This document shows, one piece after another, positions 1-7,381 of a stretch of 8,530 bases of DNA (positions are counted from its first letter, which is position 1; every line of letters begins with the position of its first letter). The stretch lies in NCBI GenBank assembly GCA_002483865.1, contig DLIT01000152.1, positions 1 to 8,530 on the forward strand, read 5' to 3'. The position numbers and the translations under genes are program-made. Source of the DNA: Brevundimonas sp. UBA7635. GTDB lineage: Bacteria; Pseudomonadota; Alphaproteobacteria; Caulobacterales; Caulobacteraceae. The notes below the pieces were generated by a model. It was not told the DNA's origin and did not search any database. It saw nothing but the letters and a program-made list of their open reading frames with translations.

Positions 1-842
1 CGGGTGGCGAACAGGCCGATGTAGGGGCCGCCAAAGTTCAGGGCATTGCCGATCGACTGGCCTTCACCCGCGACGATATCCGCACCCATTTCGCCCGGCG
101 ATTTCAGCAGTCCCATGGACACAGCTTCGGTCACGACGACGATCAGCAGCGCACCATTGGCCTGTGCAGCCTCGGCGATCTTGGTCACGTCGGTGGCCGT
201 ACCGAAGACGTTGGGGGTCTGGACGACAACGCAGGCTGTGTCAGGGCCGATCTGGGCAATGACGTCGGCTTCAGCGTCGACAGCCGGAGCCAAGACTTGC
301 GTCTCGACACCCATGGCGTGAACCACGGTCTCGGTTGCCTTGACGTAATGCGGGTGAACACCGCCCGAGATCACCGCCTTGTTGCGGCGGGTGACGCGGG
401 TGGCCATCAGCACGCCCTCGGCCATGGCGGTCGAGCCGTCATACAGCGAGGCATTGGCAACCGGCATACCTGTCAGATTCGCAACCTGGGTCTGGAACTC
501 ATACAGGTATTGCAGAGTGCCTTGGGCGATTTCCGGCTGATACGGCGTGTAGGAGGTCAGGAACTCGGAACGCTGGATCACGTGGTCCACGGTCGCGGGA
601 ACGTGGTGCTTATAGGCACCCGCGCCGCAGAAGAACGGAACCGAGCCGGCGGTCTTGTTCCTGGCCGCCATGGCCGACAGGGCGCGCTCGACTTCCAGTT
701 CGCCCGCCACGCGCGGCAGGTCCACAGGGGCACTCAAACGTGCGCTTTGCGGCACATCTACAAACAGGTCATCGATCGACTTGGCTCCGATCGCGGCCAG
801 CATGGCCTCACGATCATCGGCGGTCAGGGGGAGGTAACGCAT
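1..842 (-). CDS. gcvPA: Glycine dehydrogenase (decarboxylating) subunit 1, partial
   Basis: This is the N-terminal subunit of the split P-protein of the glycine cleavage system. With subunit 2 it decarboxylates glycine and passes the aminomethyl group to the lipoyl arm of GcvH in the cytoplasm. About 280 residues are visible and the gene continues past the left edge; the family is usually near 450 residues, so roughly the C-terminal third is missing. Family signatures seen are [11 protein letters not shown] (about residues 70-80), [20 protein letters not shown] (92-111) and [15 protein letters not shown] (129-143). The PLP-binding lysine belongs to the other subunit, GcvPB, which is expected next but lies outside. 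The start at ATG 842 gives MRYLPLT, typical of the family. No strong Shine-Dalgarno is present; a weak GAGCGG lies inside the end of the upstream palindrome. It is the third gene of the gcvT-gcvH-gcvPA operon, 117 nt after gcvH. Confidence 0.95.
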   Translation of the reverse strand, partial: MRYLPLTADDREAMLAAIGAKSIDDLFVDVPQSARLSAPVDLPRVAGELEVERALSAMAARNKTAGSVPFFCGAGAYKHHVPATVDHVIQRSEFLTSYTPYQPEIAQGTLQYLYEFQTQVANLTGMPVANASLYDGSTAMAEGVLMATRVTRRNKAVISGGVHPHYVKATETVVHAMGVETQVLAPAVDAEADVIAQIGPDTACVVVQTPNVFGTATDVTKIAEAAQANGALLIVVVTEAVSMGLLKSPGEMGADIVAGEGQSIGNALNFGGPYIGLFAT

Positions 843-850
843 TTTTCTAT

Positions 851-943
851 CCGCTCAACCCTGCGGAAGCAGGGATCCAGAGTGAGATCAAACGCCGCTG
901 CTTGGGCCCAAGGCTGGGTCCCCGCTTCCGCGGGGATGAGCGG
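851..943. repeat. REP-like double-hairpin palindrome between gcvH and gcvPA
   Basis: Two 30-nt arms (851-880 and 914-943) are inverted copies of each other with four differences, two of which would be G-U pairs in RNA. Each arm also folds alone: CCCTGC-GGAA-GCAGGG at 859-874 and CCCCGC-TTCC-GCGGGG at 920-935. The T-A pair in one mini-stem is a C-G pair in the other, so the small hairpins have kept pairing. The central spacer holds a perfect 12-bp palindrome, CTTGGGCCCAAG (901-912). The element begins 16 nt after the gcvH stop and ends 8 nt before the gcvPA start. Similar GC-rich palindromes are dispersed in Caulobacterales and sphingomonad genomes; copy number here cannot be seen from one window. 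Confidence 0.75.
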
Positions 944-959
944 ACTAGGGGGTGTGACC

Positions 960-1325
960 TTAGAGAGTGGCCAGGAAGGCGTCGTAGGCCGCCTTGTCCA
1001 TCAGGCCGTCCAGTTGCGAGACATCCGACACCTTGATCCTGGCGAACCAGCCTTCGCCTTCGGGCGAGGCGTTCACGGTTTCCGGTGCGTCGGCGAGGGC
1101 GTCGTTGGCTTCGACGACTTCGCCCGAGACGGGGGCATAGATGTCCGAGGCAGCCTTGACCGATTCCACTACGGCGAAACTGTCGCCCTTGGTGAAGGTC
1201 TTGCCGACCTGCGGGGTCTCGACGAAGACGACGTCGCCGAGGGCTTCAGCCGCGTGGGCCGAAATGCCGACGGTCGCAATATCGCCGTCCAGCGAGACCC
1301 ACTCGTGATCCTTGGTGAATTTCAT
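960..1325 (-). CDS. gcvH: Glycine cleavage system H protein
   Basis: This is the lipoyl carrier protein of the glycine cleavage system; its swinging arm shuttles the aminomethyl intermediate between the P, T and L proteins. It has 121 residues, close to the usual 125-130. The N-terminus [10 protein letters not shown] is typical. The lipoylation motif ESVKAASD places the modified lysine at residue 57, followed by [13 protein letters not shown], the conserved hairpin of the lipoyl domain. The start is well fixed: AGGAGG (1340-1335 on the minus strand) lies 9 nt before the ATG, the best Shine-Dalgarno in this operon, which fits H protein being needed in excess. It is second in the operon, 71 nt after gcvT, and is flanked on both sides by palindromes. 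Nothing is truncated. Confidence 0.98.
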   Translation of the reverse strand: MKFTKDHEWVSLDGDIATVGISAHAAEALGDVVFVETPQVGKTFTKGDSFAVVESVKAASDIYAPVSGEVVEANDALADAPETVNASPEGEGWFARIKVSDVSQLDGLMDKAAYDAFLATL

Positions 1326-1351
1326 GGGATGGTCCCTCCTAGATTTTAAAG

Positions 1352-1382
1352 CGTCATCCTCGGCCCTGTGCCGAGGATGACG
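1352..1382. repeat. Perfect 13-bp palindrome in the gcvT-gcvH gap
   Basis: CGTCATCCTCGGC (1352-1364) and its exact reverse complement (1370-1382) enclose a 5-nt loop. On the minus strand the stem is followed by CTTTAAAATC, not a clean T-run, so it is a poor intrinsic terminator. The GTCATCCTCGG type of arm resembles dispersed intergenic repeats of Caulobacterales and related alphaproteobacteria (recalled, not checked). Because it lies inside an operon, a role in mRNA processing, 3'-end protection of gcvT mRNA or partial attenuation is possible. Confidence 0.75.
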
Positions 1383-1396
1383 AAGACTGTGCGGCT

Positions 1397-2512
1397 TTAA
1401 GCCTTGGGTTTGCGGTAGTAACGGGTGGGCACGAACGGGCTGGCCACAACCTCTGCAGCGGCCGGACGGCCCCGCACCAGCACCTGAAGCTCGGTGCCGA
1501 TTTCGGTAAAGGCCGGCGGCACGAAGCCGATGGCGATCTTGGTGCCGGTCGAAGGCGAGGGGCCACCCGAGGTGACGACGCCGATGACATTGCCGTCCTT
1601 GTCGGCGATCTCGGCACCCTCGCGGGCCGGAGCGCCCTCCTTGATGATCAGGTTCACGCGCTTGCGGCTCGGACCCTCGGCCAGCTCTTTCAGGATGCGC
1701 TGGCTACCGGGGAAGTTAGCGGCCTCCTTGCGGGATTTCGAGACGGCAAAGGCCAGATCGGCCTCGACCGGAGAAACAGTGGCGTCCAGATCATGCCCGT
1801 GCAGTGGCAGTCCGGCTTCAAGGCGAAGGCTGTCGCGCGCGCCCAGACCGATCGGCTTCACGCGCTCATCTTGCAGCAGCAGGTTCCAGATGCGCTCGGC
1901 CTCGGCGTTCGGCATCGAGATTTCGAAGCCATCCTCGCCCGTATAGCCGGAGCGCGAGATGATGACGTCGGTGTCAAACATCTTGAGCACGGCCACGTCC
2001 ATGAAGCTCATCTCGGCCAGGGCTGGCTCATGCTTCATCATGACCTCAATGGCTTCCGGGCCCTGGATCGCCAGAAGGGCGCGGTCGTCGAGACGCTCAA
2101 GCCTGGCGTCGCCGGTCAGGCCGGCGTTCAGGTGCGCAAAATCGGCGTCCTTGTTGCCCGCATTGACCACCACATAGAGACCGTTGTGGTCGGGCTTGCC
2201 CGCCATCAGGTCGTCCATGATGCCGCCTTCGTCATTCAGCAGCAGGGAATATTTCTGTTTGCCGTCTTTCAGGATCTGATAATCGCCCGGCACGAAGCGT
2301 TCAAACTGGGCGATGGCGTCGGCACCAGTGATGCGGGCCTGGCCCATGTGCGAGACATCGAACAGACCGGCGTGTTCGCGTGTCCACTTGTGCTCGGCCA
2401 AAACACCTTCGTACTGCACCGGCATGTCGTAGCCGCCAAAGCCGACCATGCGCGCACCCAGTGCACGATGCGCCGCGTTCAGGGGCGTGGTTTTAAGGGT
2501 CTCGTCGCTCAT
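1397..2512 (-). CDS. gcvT: Aminomethyltransferase (glycine cleavage T protein)
   Basis: GcvT moves the methylene carbon from aminomethyl-GcvH to tetrahydrofolate, giving 5,10-methylene-THF and ammonia. It has 371 residues, the normal bacterial length. Motifs in order: [19 protein letters not shown] (19-37), FDVSHMGQ (51-58), GGIMDD (96-101, containing the catalytic aspartate), [13 protein letters not shown] (186-198) and [20 protein letters not shown] (222-241); the C-terminal beta-barrel domain follows, with TSGGPSPS at 314-321. ATG 2512 is chosen because [20 protein letters not shown] is the family N-terminus and GGAG (2522-2519) lies 6 nt upstream. The frame stays open through the riboswitch, and a start at 2740 would wrongly add 76 residues. 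First gene of the operon, controlled by the tandem glycine riboswitch. Confidence 0.97.
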   Translation of the reverse strand: MSDETLKTTPLNAAHRALGARMVGFGGYDMPVQYEGVLAEHKWTREHAGLFDVSHMGQARITGADAIAQFERFVPGDYQILKDGKQKYSLLLNDEGGIMDDLMAGKPDHNGLYVVVNAGNKDADFAHLNAGLTGDARLERLDDRALLAIQGPEAIEVMMKHEPALAEMSFMDVAVLKMFDTDVIISRSGYTGEDGFEISMPNAEAERIWNLLLQDERVKPIGLGARDSLRLEAGLPLHGHDLDATVSPVEADLAFAVSKSRKEAANFPGSQRILKELAEGPSRKRVNLIIKEGAPAREGAEIADKDGNVIGVVTSGGPSPSTGTKIAIGFVPPAFTEIGTELQVLVRGRPAAAEVVASPFVPTRYYRKPKA

Positions 2513-2536
2513 GGCACACTCCGGAGTCGCGTTCCC

Positions 2537-2555
2537 ACGGCAAAGGCCTTGCCGT
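2537..2555 (-). promoter_or_regulatory. Hairpin in the riboswitch expression platform
   Basis: A perfect 7-bp stem, ACGGCAA/TTGCCGT, with a 5-nt loop lies between the second glycine aptamer and the gcvT ribosome binding site. No T-run follows on the minus strand, so it does not look like an intrinsic terminator. Control at the level of translation, or as part of an alternative pairing with aptamer 2, is more likely. The role is inferred. Confidence 0.45.
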
Positions 2556-2559
2556 ACGC

Positions 2560-2768
2560 GCCCCCGCTGTCCCTGATGCCTGAGAGATTCCGGCCGCCCA
2601 GGGGGAGGGGTGGCAGCCTTGCTCCTTCGGCGCGCCCTGGGGTGAGCCCCAGCGGCGACTTTCCAGCGTTCTAGTTCCCGCGCGGTCCTTTTGCCTGAGC
2701 GTTTCCGGGGCGGTTGCGCCTTCGGCTCCGACGACTGCACCGCAACCGCCGATCTCTCCCGCGAGAGT
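2560..2768 (-). ncRNA. Tandem glycine riboswitch
   Basis: Two glycine aptamers stand in series in the gcvT leader. Aptamer 1 (about 2768-2672) carries GGGAGAGATC (2760-2751), the core CCGAAGGCGCAA (2725-2714) and GCTCAGGCAAAAGGACC (2700-2684). Aptamer 2 (about 2670-2562) carries CGCTGGAAAG at its 5' side, the core CCGAAGGAGCAA (2630-2619) and ATCTCTCAGGCATCAGG near 2588-2572, closed by CAGCG pairing with CGCTG. These are the conserved blocks of the two-aptamer glycine riboswitch, which normally turns on glycine cleavage genes when glycine is plentiful, so the cell degrades excess glycine for one-carbon units. The exact ends are approximate. The missing terminator before gcvT suggests translational control. 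Confidence 0.95.
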
Positions 2769-2774
2769 GGCTGA

Positions 2775-2804
2775 CCTAAGGCATCGACTCAGGGGGCAAG
2801 TCAA
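2775..2804 (-). promoter_or_regulatory. Probable promoter of the gcv operon
   Basis: On the minus strand TTGACT (2804-2799) is a good -35 hexamer. A weak -10, CCTTAG within GCCTTAGGTC, follows at 2781-2776, 17 nt downstream. Transcription would begin near 2769, directly at the 5' end of the first glycine aptamer, which supports the call. The -10 match is poor, so this remains a prediction. Confidence 0.45.
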
Positions 2805-2834
2805 GATGATGTCGGGAAAGTGCACGCTCTTGTT

Positions 2835-2864
2835 AGACGCGATCAGGCGGCAAGGCGTCTTTTT
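2835..2864 (+). promoter_or_regulatory. Terminator-like hairpin in the fbp leader region
   Basis: AGACGC (2835-2840) and GCGTCT (2855-2860) form a 6-bp stem with a 14-nt loop, followed by a short T-run to 2864. It lies in the 160-nt gap between the divergent gcv and fbp transcription units. There is no plus-strand gene upstream to terminate, so if it is functional it would act on the fbp leader. The stem is short and the call is weak. I found no convincing fbp promoter in this gap. Confidence 0.25.
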
Positions 2865-2939
2865 CATACCCACGCTTGTCCCCGCGCGCGGCATTGGCCA
2901 AGAACGATGTAAAAACGCCCTTTCGCTCAGGATACGACC

Positions 2940-3917
2940 ATGACTGACCGTTCCACCCTTAAGGATCATCTGGCCCAGCAGGCCGTCGAGACGGGCCTGT
3001 CCGAGCTTCTCATCCTGATTGCTGCCGCCGGCATTGATATCCGCAAGGTGGTTTCGGGCGGGGCTCTGGCCGGAGCCCTGGGCGCGTCGGGCAATGTGAA
3101 TGTGCAGGACGAAGAGCAGAAGAAGCTGGACGTTATTTCCAATGACATCCTGACCGAGCAGTTGCTGGCCTCGCCTCTGGTAGCAGGTGTGGCGTCCGAG
3201 GAAATGGACAACTGCCAGCCCGCAACCCATGACGGTGGCAAGTATCTGGTCCTGTTCGACCCGCTGGACGGCTCGTCCAATATCGACATCAACGCGCCGG
3301 TCGGCACCATCTTCTCGGTTCTGGCTGCGCCCGAGGGCGACATCACCGACGACAGCTTCCTTCAGGACGGCCGCAAGCAACTGGCGGCGGGCTATGTGCT
3401 GTATGGCGGCCAGACCATGCTGGTGCTGACCACGGGATCGGGCGTGGCCGGTTTCACCCTGTCGCTGGACGGCCAGTGGCTGCTGACCCATCCCGAGATC
3501 AGGGTCACGCCCGATACCAAGGAATTCGCCATCAACATGTCGAACCAGCGCCACTGGGCTGAGGGCGTGCAGAAATACGTCGCCGGTTGCCTTGCCGGTG
3601 CCGAGGGCCATCGCGGCAAGAACTTCAACATGCGCTGGGTCGCCGCCATGGTGGCGGATGTCCACCGCATCATGATGCGCGGCGGCGTATTCCTGTATCC
3701 GTGGGACAGACGCGAGCCGAACAAGCCGGGCAAGCTGCGCCTGATGTACGAAGGCAATCCGATGAGCTTCCTCGTCGAACAGGCGGGCGGCAAGTCGACG
3801 ACGGATGGGCGCAATGCCATCCTCGATGTCATCCCGACCCAGCTGCACCAGCGTGTGCCGGTCATCCTTGGCTCGGCCAACGAGATCGAGGAAATTGCCC
3901 GCACCTGCGGAGTCTGA
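2940..3917 (+). CDS. fbp: Class I fructose-1,6-bisphosphatase
   Basis: It hydrolyses fructose 1,6-bisphosphate to fructose 6-phosphate, the committed step of gluconeogenesis, in the cytoplasm. It has 325 residues, within the usual range of about 320-340 for class I enzymes. Metal-site motifs are SEEMD (86-90) and [11 protein letters not shown] (106-116); the signature containing the active-site region is [13 protein letters not shown] (264-276), and [17 protein letters not shown] (302-318) is the typical C-terminus. These motifs mark class I, not the GlpX-type class II. The start at ATG 2940 has AGGA (2929-2932) 7 nt upstream. It diverges from the gcv operon, and pncA starts 4 nt after its stop, so the two are probably one transcript. 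No missing residue or truncation is seen. Confidence 0.97.
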   Translation: MTDRSTLKDHLAQQAVETGLSELLILIAAAGIDIRKVVSGGALAGALGASGNVNVQDEEQKKLDVISNDILTEQLLASPLVAGVASEEMDNCQPATHDGGKYLVLFDPLDGSSNIDINAPVGTIFSVLAAPEGDITDDSFLQDGRKQLAAGYVLYGGQTMLVLTTGSGVAGFTLSLDGQWLLTHPEIRVTPDTKEFAINMSNQRHWAEGVQKYVAGCLAGAEGHRGKNFNMRWVAAMVADVHRIMMRGGVFLYPWDRREPNKPGKLRLMYEGNPMSFLVEQAGGKSTTDGRNAILDVIPTQLHQRVPVILGSANEIEEIARTCGV

Positions 3918-3921
3918 TCCC

Positions 3922-4548
3922 ATGACCATCCCCGCCTTTGAAGTGACCGACCTTGATGCCCTGATCGTGGTCGATCCGCAGAATGACTTCTGCGAGGGCG
4001 GGGCCTTGGCCGTATCTGGCGGGGCTTCGATCATGCCCCTGATCAACGATATCGCCGCGCGGTTCAAAACCGTGATCGTGTCGCAGGACTGGCATACGCC
4101 GGACCAGATCAGCTTTGCCTCCAACCACGAAGGCGCGGTGCCGTTCACCCAGGTCGAGGTCGCCTACGGCCCGCAGATGCTATGGCCCGACCACTGCATC
4201 CAGGGCAGCACGGGTGCAGACTTCCATCCCGACGTCGCCCCCACCATCCAGCGCGCCGCCGCCATCATCCGCAAGGGGGCCAATGCGGCGGTCGATTCCT
4301 ATTCGGCCTTCTTCGAGAACGACCACCAGACCCCGACGGGGCTGGCGGGTCTGCTGCGCGATCTCGGCGTGAAACGAGTGTTCATCTGCGGCCTGGCCTA
4401 CGACTACTGCGTCCGCTTTACCGCCGAGGACGCCGTTCGCGAAGGCTTCAAAGCCGAGGTGATCGAAGAGGCCACTCGCGCCATTGAAAACGAAACGGCT
4501 CAGGCCGCGCGCAAGAGTTTTGCCGCATTGGGCGTGGCGCTACGCTGA
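3922..4548 (+). CDS. pncA: Nicotinamidase
   Basis: It deamidates nicotinamide to nicotinate, feeding the Preiss-Handler route of NAD salvage; the family also activates pyrazinamide. It has 208 residues, normal for the family. All expected residues are present: the catalytic triad D18 (VDPQNDF), K118 (IIRKG) and C163 (LAYDYCV), and the metal ligands D56, H58 (SQDWH) and H91 (WPDHC). The motifs SFASNHEG and VDSYSAFF also match well-known PncA proteins, which separates it from general isochorismatase-like hydrolases. ATG 3922 is chosen because it gives this N-terminus and GGAG (3909-3912) lies 9 nt upstream, inside the end of fbp; an in-frame ATG at 3805 would overlap fbp heavily. It probably shares the fbp transcript. 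Confidence 0.96.
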   Translation: MTIPAFEVTDLDALIVVDPQNDFCEGGALAVSGGASIMPLINDIAARFKTVIVSQDWHTPDQISFASNHEGAVPFTQVEVAYGPQMLWPDHCIQGSTGADFHPDVAPTIQRAAAIIRKGANAAVDSYSAFFENDHQTPTGLAGLLRDLGVKRVFICGLAYDYCVRFTAEDAVREGFKAEVIEEATRAIENETAQAARKSFAALGVALR

Positions 4549-4609
4549 CCCACCCTGTCATGTCCGATAGCTAGGCCCGTGCACACGCAGGCTGCACCGT
4601 GGGGTGGGT
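4548..4609 (+). repeat. Inverted repeat spanning the pncA-adh gap
   Basis: ACCCACCC (4548-4555, starting on the last base of the pncA stop) is exactly complementary to GGGTGGGT (4602-4609). The 46-nt interval contains a smaller GTGCA/TGCAC stem (4580-4584 with 4593-4597). No T-run follows, so it is not a classical terminator. It could fold the whole intercistronic mRNA and bring the adh start, 15 nt downstream, close to pncA. It may also be chance. Confidence 0.3.
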
Positions 4610-4624
4610 TGAACGGGGCGGCAA

Positions 4625-5734
4625 ATGCGGACGATTGCGGCGGTAACGGAGGCGACAGGCGCGCCCTTTGTGCTGCGCGAGGTCGAACTGGAGGCTCTGC
4701 AACCGACCGAAGTGCGGGTCTGTATCGAGGCCACCGGCATCTGCCATACCGACATCGCCCATCGCGACGGGGCGGCGAACTTTCCCCTGCCTGCCGTCCT
4801 GGGACATGAGGGCGCGGGCATGGTGGTGGCGACAGGCGAGGCGGTAACCGGCTTGTCGGTCGGCGATCCGGTGGTTTTGAGCTATTTCGCCTGCCGCGAT
4901 TGCGCCAACTGCCGCCGCCAGCGTCCGGCCTATTGTGCACAGGCCTTTACCGGAAACTTTGCAGGGGCAAGGCCTGACGGAACGGCCTCCATCCGAATGG
5001 ACGGGCAGGGCATCTCCAGCGCCTTTTTCAGCCAGTCATCCTTTGCGCGCCATGCCATTGCCGATGCGCGCAATGTGGTGAAGGTGCCTGCTGACCTGCC
5101 GCTCAGAAACCTCGGGCCGCTGGGCTGTGGCTTCCAGACGGGGGCGGGGGCGGTGCTGAACACGCTGGACCTTCAGGCGGGCCAGTCGATCGCTGTGTTC
5201 GGCGCGGGTGCTGTTGGATTGGCTGCGATCATGGCAGCCAAGGCGGCAGGTGCGGGACAGGTGATCGCCGTCGATCTGGACGACGGACGGCTGGACCTTG
5301 CGGTCGAACTGGGTGCCGATCGGGCGCTGAGAGGCGATCAGCCCGACCTGGTGAAAACCATCCGCAGGGCCAGCCGTGGCGGAGTGGATGCGGCGGTGGA
5401 ATGCGTCGGTTCGTCCGCTGTGCTTCAGTCGGCCTTTGACGCGCTGGGTGCCGGCGGCACGGCGGTCATGCTGGGCTTGCCGCCGCGTGGGGCAAGGGTC
5501 GCCGTCGATATGGGTCATCTGCTGATGGGGCGGCGTCTGGTGGGTGCCATCGAAGGGGATGCCGATCCGCAGACCTTCATTCCGCGTCTGATCGACCTGC
5601 ACCGATGCGGGCTTTTCCCGTACGAGCGCCTGCTGCGTTTCTATCCGTTTGAAGCCATTAACGAGGCGGTCGCGGATATGGAGGCGGGTCGCACCGTCAA
5701 ACCCGTTCTTCTGATGCTGGAGAGTGAAACATGA
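4625..5734 (+). CDS. Zinc-dependent alcohol dehydrogenase, aryl/benzyl-alcohol type
   Basis: This is a medium-chain dehydrogenase that oxidises an alcohol to an aldehyde with NAD. It has 369 residues. Catalytic zinc ligands are C40 (TGICHTD), H61-E62 (LGHEGAG) and C168 (GPLGCGFQTGAGAVLN). The structural zinc loop C90-C93-C96-C104 has the standard spacing. The Rossmann loop is GAGAVG (193-198), and D217 at the end of the next strand (VIAVDLDD) points to NAD rather than NADP. The GPLGCG.QTGAGAVLN block is like the aryl/benzyl alcohol dehydrogenases (XylB/AreB group); the true substrate cannot be read from sequence. The Shine-Dalgarno is weak (GGGGCGG just before the ATG). The next gene overlaps the stop by ATGA, so the two are translationally coupled. 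Confidence 0.9.
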   Translation: MRTIAAVTEATGAPFVLREVELEALQPTEVRVCIEATGICHTDIAHRDGAANFPLPAVLGHEGAGMVVATGEAVTGLSVGDPVVLSYFACRDCANCRRQRPAYCAQAFTGNFAGARPDGTASIRMDGQGISSAFFSQSSFARHAIADARNVVKVPADLPLRNLGPLGCGFQTGAGAVLNTLDLQAGQSIAVFGAGAVGLAAIMAAKAAGAGQVIAVDLDDGRLDLAVELGADRALRGDQPDLVKTIRRASRGGVDAAVECVGSSAVLQSAFDALGAGGTAVMLGLPPRGARVAVDMGHLLMGRRLVGAIEGDADPQTFIPRLIDLHRCGLFPYERLLRFYPFEAINEAVADMEAGRTVKPVLLMLESET

Positions 5735-6252
5735 CCGATTTCGAGACCGCTCTGGCCAAGGGCAAGGTTTCGACCGACGAAGCCTGGGCTATTTTCGATG
5801 CGCTGGAACCGACAACGCCTGACTTCATGCGCGGATATTGGGAAGGCTCACCCTTTCCGACCGGTCACCCTCTGGACGGTGCGCTGGAGGCGACGGGTTG
5901 GCGCGGCAAGCGGTTCGATAGCGCCGATGACGTCTATCCGCTGATCTTCGACGACGGACAAGGCGGCACCTTCATCGTCCAGCCGGGCCGTTTTATGGGC
6001 AAGCCTTCACAGGGCAAGGCGTATGAGCGGCGCGGGGAATTGGAAACCGACGCCCCCGCCGCTCGCCTGCGAAGGGTCGAGCATCGCGGCACCGTCACCA
6101 CCGCCATGATCTATGACGACCTGCCGATCATCGACCTGTTCAGGAAGGTGAATGACAGCATGGCGCTGGGTGTCATGGACATGCGCGGACTGCCGCTGCC
6201 GTACTTCTTTGGGCTGAGGCGGGCTGGATCTCCCGAGCAGGCCGGGGGATAA
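5731..6252 (+). CDS. GXWXG / DUF4334 domain protein
   Basis: Function unknown. The 173-residue protein has two recognisable parts. The N-terminal GXWXG domain (about 20-75) contains the literal motif GYWEG at 35-39, then PTGHPLDG and GWRGKRF. The C-terminal DUF4334 domain (about 115-163) contains HRGTVTTAMIYDDLPIIDLFRKV and ends in PLPYFFGLRR. This is the usual order and length for these small proteins. There is no signal peptide or membrane segment, so it is probably cytoplasmic. Its ATG overlaps the stop of the alcohol dehydrogenase by 4 nt (ATGA), implying translational coupling and a shared task, perhaps handling a hydrophobic substrate or product of that enzyme; this role is inference only. 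The gene ends about 50 nt before a GC-rich hairpin region. Confidence 0.85.
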   Translation: MTDFETALAKGKVSTDEAWAIFDALEPTTPDFMRGYWEGSPFPTGHPLDGALEATGWRGKRFDSADDVYPLIFDDGQGGTFIVQPGRFMGKPSQGKAYERRGELETDAPAARLRRVEHRGTVTTAMIYDDLPIIDLFRKVNDSMALGVMDMRGLPLPYFFGLRRAGSPEQAGG

Positions 6253-6276
6253 CGAGAGCACAACAGCCGTCATCCT

Positions 6277-6318
6277 CCGACGCTCCGCAGCAGCGATCGG
6301 GGGGCAGAAAAGCCCCCC
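6277..6318. terminator. Hairpin region between convergent genes
   Basis: GGGGGGC (6299-6305) and GCCCCCC (6312-6318) form a 7-bp stem with loop AGAAAA. Just before it, CCGACGCT pairs with AGCG-A-TCGG (6277-6300, one bulge), and the two stems compete for the G's at 6299-6300. The downstream plus-strand sequence ATTTCTGGCGGGTTTT is only partly T-rich, so the terminator is imperfect. Its place between the stop of the plus-strand DUF4334 gene (6252) and the minus-strand deaminase stop (6341) supports a terminating role, possibly in both directions. Confidence 0.55.
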
Positions 6319-6340
6319 ATTTCTGGCGGGTTTTGCTTGA

Positions 6341-7381
6341 TCAGTTCGCCGCGACGTAGGCGTCGATCTCGGCCAGATACCCGGCCTTTTTGTCGTCCGG
6401 AAGGAAGCTGCCCTCGAACGAGTTGCGGGCTATCTGGATGACCTGTTCGCGGGTCAGGCCGACGGCCTTGGCCAGCTGGATGTAGTTGTCGTTCACATAG
6501 CCGCCGAAATAGGACGGGTCGTCCGAGTTCAGGGTGACGTGCAGTCCCCTGGCCAGCATGGACGGGATCGGGTGGTCCTTCAGGTCCTTGACCACGCACA
6601 GCTTCAGGTTCGACAGCGGGCAGACGGTCAGGGTCATCTGTTCGGCAGCCAAACGGGCGACCAGCGCCTCGTCTTCCATCGAGCGGTTGCCGTGGTCCAT
6701 GCGGTCGATCTTCAGCAGGTCCAGGGCCTCGTGGACATAGGCGGGCGGGCCTTCCTCACCGGCGTGGCAGCAGATTTTTAGACCCAACTCGCGGCAGGCG
6801 GCAAAGACACGCTCGAACTTCGACGGCGGGTGGCCGACTTCCGAACTATCGAGCCCAACACCGATGAAACGGTCGAGGTACGGCCTGGCCCTGTCCAGAG
6901 TCTCGAAGGCGGCTTCTTCGGACAGGTGGCGCAGGAAGCTGAGGATCAGGCCCGAGGTGACATCCAGCTCGTCCTCGGCGCGCTTCATGCCGGCAATGAT
7001 GCCTTCGACCACAGTCTGGAACGAGACGCCGCGGTCGGTGTGGGTCTGCGGGTCAAAGAATATCTCGGCGTGACGCACGTTATCGGCAGCGACGCGCTTA
7101 AAATAGGCGAAGGTGAGGTCCTCGAAATCCTGACGGGTCAGCAGCACCTGCGCGCCCGCATAGTAGATATCGAGGAAGTCTTGCAGGTTCGAGAAGTCAT
7201 AGGCAGCGCGCACGGCCTCTACACTGTCGTAGGGGATGGCGACATTGTTGCGCTGGGCCAGTTCGAACATCAGTTCCGGCTCAAGACTGCCTTCGATGTG
7301 CAGATGCAACTCAGCCTTGGGCAAGCGGGCAATGAAGGTGTCGAGGTCGGATGAAGAAACGTCGCGGTGGGTGTCGGTCAT
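6341..7381 (-). CDS. Adenine deaminase (adenosine deaminase superfamily)
   Basis: A zinc hydrolase of purine salvage, 346 residues. Zinc ligands and catalytic residues are all present: H26 and H28 ([13 protein letters not shown]), H206 and E209 (HAGEEG), H230 (MDHGNRS) and D287-D288 ([13 protein letters not shown]). The block [11 protein letters not shown] and the shorter protein are typical of the fungal Aah1 / Pseudomonas-type adenine deaminases rather than of true adenosine deaminases, which have a different sequence after the DD. The likely reaction is therefore adenine to hypoxanthine, although automatic pipelines often label such genes add. The start at ATG 7381 has AAGGT (7391-7387) about 6 nt upstream. 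The gene stands alone, convergent with the adh pair and divergent from the small stress-type gene. Adenosine as substrate is not excluded. Confidence 0.85.
   Translation of the reverse strand: MTDTHRDVSSSDLDTFIARLPKAELHLHIEGSLEPELMFELAQRNNVAIPYDSVEAVRAAYDFSNLQDFLDIYYAGAQVLLTRQDFEDLTFAYFKRVAADNVRHAEIFFDPQTHTDRGVSFQTVVEGIIAGMKRAEDELDVTSGLILSFLRHLSEEAAFETLDRARPYLDRFIGVGLDSSEVGHPPSKFERVFAACRELGLKICCHAGEEGPPAYVHEALDLLKIDRMDHGNRSMEDEALVARLAAEQMTLTVCPLSNLKLCVVKDLKDHPIPSMLARGLHVTLNSDDPSYFGGYVNDNYIQLAKAVGLTREQVIQIARNSFEGSFLPDDKKAGYLAEIDAYVAAN

Noticed and set aside
297..1349. A 350-codon plus-strand open frame across gcvPA and gcvH
   Set aside because: It lies opposite two clear glycine cleavage genes and reads through the palindrome between them, with no family motifs.
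2518..2527. ACTCCGGAGT palindrome covering the gcvT ribosome binding site as a sequestering hairpin
   Set aside because: A fold would leave only 3 bp around a 4-nt loop, too weak to matter alone.
2493..4148. A 551-codon open frame on the minus strand opposite fbp and the start of pncA
   Set aside because: It is antisense to fbp, whose motifs are unmistakable. It has no recognisable domain and runs into the riboswitch and gcvT start; long antisense frames are common in GC-rich DNA.
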